Shown piece by piece: positions 6,551 to 7,522 of a DNA stretch of 7,522 bases; position 1 is the stretch's first letter, and each line of letters starts with the position of its first letter. This DNA is from Nitrososphaera sp. GTDB taxonomy: Archaea > Thermoproteota > Nitrososphaeria > Nitrososphaerales > Nitrososphaeraceae. The notes below the pieces were generated by a model, which was given only the letters and a program-made list of their open reading frames with translations, did no database searches and had not been told where the DNA came from. The stretch covers positions 1-7,522 of the forward strand of contig JAICVG010000043.1 in NCBI GenBank assembly GCA_025935445.1, given 5' to 3'. The translations under genes and the position numbers were made by a program.

Positions 6551-6695
6551 GTATAGCAAAGATATTCTTTGCTGACATGAACGAGGGCTGGATAAGAGAG
6601 AAAAAAACCAGCTCAGAAGGAAATGTGAAGAATTGTTAGAGTCAAACGTCTATAAGCCGGAGGTATGGATGGAATGTGATAGAATATTTGATTAG
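6538..6695 (+). pseudogene. Possible small gene broken at an A7 run
   Basis: An ATG at 6538 opens 33 codons (begins MDSHRIAKIFFADMNEGW) and ends at TAG 6637-6639. At an A7 run (6601-6607) a shift of -1 moves reading into a frame open from 6576 to TAG 6693-6695, which continues NQLRRKCEELLESNVYK and ends WMECDRIFD. Joined, the two give about 52 residues with a charged helical middle and plausible amino acid use. This could be a decayed gene, a sequencing indel in the homopolymer, programmed slippage, or chance. No family is recognised. A TATA-like CTTAAAG (6501-6507) lies about 34 bases before the ATG. Confidence 0.25.
6555..6573. repeat. Perfect 7-5-7 inverted repeat
   Basis: AGCAAAG (6555-6561) and CTTTGCT (6567-6573) flank ATATT. 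This is the same 7-base arm and 5-base loop geometry as the repeat at 6520-6538, with unrelated arm sequence. As RNA it would be a modest hairpin. It lies inside the small ORF at 6538-6639. Confidence 0.55.
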
Positions 6696-6809
6696 TGGGA
6701 GACAACCTTTCCTTTAATCTCTGGTGGCCCAGAAACCTAAAACGACGAAAAGAAAGTAGCAGAAGTGATGGACTTTGAGTGAGTGGCTCTCAAAGATTCG
6801 ATGGAACCC

Positions 6810-6823
6810 AGGAATATATTCCT
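6810..6823. repeat. Perfect 14-bp palindrome
   Basis: AGGAATATATTCCT equals its own reverse complement with no spacer. Symmetry stops exactly at these bases. It resembles a binding site for a dimeric regulator, but no start codon with a credible gene follows on either strand. It may be a chance site. Confidence 0.5.
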
Positions 6824-6833
6824 CTAATTCTGC

Positions 6834-6846
6834 CTCAAAAAGAAGG
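6834..6846 (-). terminator. Candidate T-rich terminator for the minus-strand helical protein gene
   Basis: On the minus strand this reads CCTTCTTTTTGAG, about 60 bases beyond the stop codon at 6907. Archaeal termination often uses such T-rich tracts without a hairpin. The tract is short (T5 plus TT), so support is weak. Confidence 0.3.
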
Positions 6847-6855
6847 TTGTTGTTG

Positions 6856-6885
6856 GCTGTATGCGCTGTATGATAAGAAATTATC
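6856..6885. repeat. GCTGTATG tandem repeat followed by a GAAA-loop hairpin
   Basis: GCTGTATG occurs at 6856-6863 and again at 6865-6872, a period of 9. It runs directly into GATAA (6872-6876), GAAA and TTATC (6881-6885), a five-pair stem with a four-base loop. Both lie just beyond the 3' end of the minus-strand gene. The stem is AT-rich and would be weak as RNA. Confidence 0.4.
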
Positions 6886-6906
6886 CCTACCAATCCTTGT
6901 ACCAGG

Positions 6907-7203
6907 CTAGGATGGTGGCGGTGGTTGTTTTGTTCTGCTCAGCCTTGTTATTTCCCGTTCTAACAGCCTAGCATAGTATTCGTACGACTCTGCCAACTTC
7001 CCTCTGATGTTTGCAAGCTGCATCGACAAGTTAAGGGCATCAAGGCAAGTTTCAAGTGACCGCTCAGTTGCAAATTCATTCATGGCCTTGTTAAACTGGG
7101 AAATGATCTTCCTCTGATCGTCGCTCTGCTCATTTATGGTCTTGGTAAGCTGATCGATCTCGTTAGAGCCTCCAAAGCTCTTTCCCTTGAGCCAGTCTAC
7201 CAT
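6907..7203 (-). CDS. Small helical protein of unknown function
   Basis: The protein has 98 residues and was not matched to any family. It starts MVDWLKGKSFGG, followed by two long predicted helices (about residues 15-46 and 50-90). These are rich in Glu, Lys, Arg, Gln and Asn with spaced Leu and Ile (IDQLTKTINEQ, KIISQFNKAM, then ANIRGKLAESYEYYARLL), consistent with a coiled coil or helical hairpin. The tail is TKQPPPPS. There is no signal peptide or membrane segment, so it is probably cytosolic. A single cysteine sits mid-protein. Codon use looks like that of its neighbours. A TATA-like TTTTATTT lies 30-37 bases upstream of the ATG. It is divergent from the FNR-like gene with about 126 bases between start codons. 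A scaffold or regulatory role is conceivable but not shown. Confidence 0.7.
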   Translation of the reverse strand: MVDWLKGKSFGGSNEIDQLTKTINEQSDDQRKIISQFNKAMNEFATERSLETCLDALNLSMQLANIRGKLAESYEYYARLLEREITRLSRTKQPPPPS

Positions 7204-7232
7204 ATATACAACACCAGATTGGAGCCAGAATC

Positions 7233-7240
7233 AAATAAAA
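7233..7240 (-). promoter_or_regulatory. TATA box for the small helical protein gene
   Basis: TTTTATTT on the minus strand is centred about 33 bases before the ATG at 7203. This predicts a transcript with a leader of only a few bases. Confidence 0.45.
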
Positions 7241-7295
7241 CTTGCCTATTTTTGTCCATTTGATCAGTTACTGGTACCCTTGAAAATTAAAAATG

Positions 7296-7304
7296 TATTT
7301 ATTT
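7296..7304 (+). promoter_or_regulatory. TATA box for the FNR-like gene
   Basis: TATTTATTT is centred about 30 bases before the ATG at 7330, after an A-rich block (7283-7293) that could serve as the TFB-recognition element. It predicts a leaderless or very short-leader transcript. No ribosome-binding sequence precedes the ATG, which agrees. Confidence 0.5.
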
Positions 7305-7329
7305 GCCGTTTTCTGAACTTCAGACGTAC

Positions 7330-7522
7330 ATGGTAGTTGACAACAAAGCCAAGCTATCATACGTCCAAATAATCAAGGAGGATCTTGGCATCTTCTATAT
7401 TACTCCAGATGATGGCCCAATTCCTGACTTTAAGGCTGGTCAGTTTGTCACGATTGGCTTTCATATCCCAAGCGAAGGCAAAATAGTCCGCAGGGCTTAC
7501 TCTATCGCATCACCTCCTGAGC
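7330..7522 (+). CDS. Ferredoxin-NADP reductase-like flavoprotein, N-terminal part
   Basis: The first 64 codons are present; the window ends within the gene. The translation starts MVVDNKAKLSYVQII and runs through a beta-barrel FAD-binding domain: FYITPDD, then FKAGQFVTIGF (the 'pGQfv.l' strand of the family), then R-R-A-Y-S-I-A-S at 54-61, which contains the RxYS motif (R55, Y57, S58) that contacts the FAD phosphate and isoalloxazine. These enzymes pass electrons between NAD(P)H and ferredoxin, flavodoxin or an oxygenase partner. The NAD(P)-binding domain lies beyond the window, so cofactor choice and partner cannot be judged. ATG 7330 fits both the family N-terminus and the TATA box. Confidence 0.85.
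   Translation, partial: MVVDNKAKLSYVQIIKEDLGIFYITPDDGPIPDFKAGQFVTIGFHIPSEGKIVRRAYSIASPPE

Larger units (their letters stand above)
6500..6906. other. Intergenic stretch with inverted repeats and a broken small ORF
   Basis: About 400 bases separate the convergent ends of the FAH-family gene and the minus-strand helical protein gene. No intact gene longer than 33 codons was found. The stretch holds stem-forming repeats at 6518-6573, a small frame-interrupted ORF (6538-6695), a perfect palindrome (6810-6823), a T-rich minus-strand tract (6834-6846) and a short tandem repeat (6856-6872). Past 6695 every plus-strand frame meets frequent stops. Confidence 0.6.

Noticed and set aside
1..7522. CRISPR array, insertion sequence, tRNA or rRNA genes
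   Set aside because: By-eye scan found no regularly spaced repeats, no transposase-like frame, no terminal inverted repeats flanking a gene, and no tRNA T-loop/CCA pattern.

Overview
The window reads as archaeal chromosome, most likely an ammonia-oxidising Thaumarchaeote of the Nitrososphaera type. The archaeal part is well supported: isopentenyl phosphate kinase, type 2 IPP isomerase and a type I GGPP synthase lie in a row, the GluRS is of the archaeal/eukaryotic form, non-ATG starts are common, and TATA-like boxes lie about 27-33 bases before several start codons. The lineage is an inference from general resemblance and moderate GC, with no database search.

Layout. 1-100: edge sequence with nothing firmly identifiable. 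101-523 (minus): a small PRC-barrel/DUF2171-like protein with a TATA box that fixes its start. 542-994: about 450 bases with no convincing gene. 995-6499 (plus): five tightly packed genes forming the core of the window, IPK, Idi-2, GGPP synthase, GluRS and an FAH-family enzyme. Junctions are 0 bases, a 4-base ATGA overlap, 6 bases and 7 bases, so one operon is very likely. 6500-6906: about 400 bases without an intact gene, but with overlapping inverted repeats, a frame-interrupted small ORF, a perfect 14-bp palindrome and a short tandem repeat. 6907-7203 (minus): a 98-residue helical protein of unknown function. 7330 to the end (plus): the start of a ferredoxin-NADP reductase-like flavoprotein, cut off by the window and divergent from the helical protein.

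How the genes work together. IPK phosphorylates isopentenyl phosphate to IPP, the last step of the archaeal mevalonate pathway. Idi-2 converts IPP to DMAPP. GGPP synthase condenses these to C20 geranylgeranyl diphosphate for ether-lipid membranes. GluRS charges tRNA-Glu and links the operon to translation and growth. The FAH-family enzyme acts on an unknown keto acid or acylpyruvate. Mevalonate kinase and the decarboxylation steps are not in the window.

Most of the window is housekeeping. The parts that known genes do not explain are the two intergenic stretches, above all 6500-6906.
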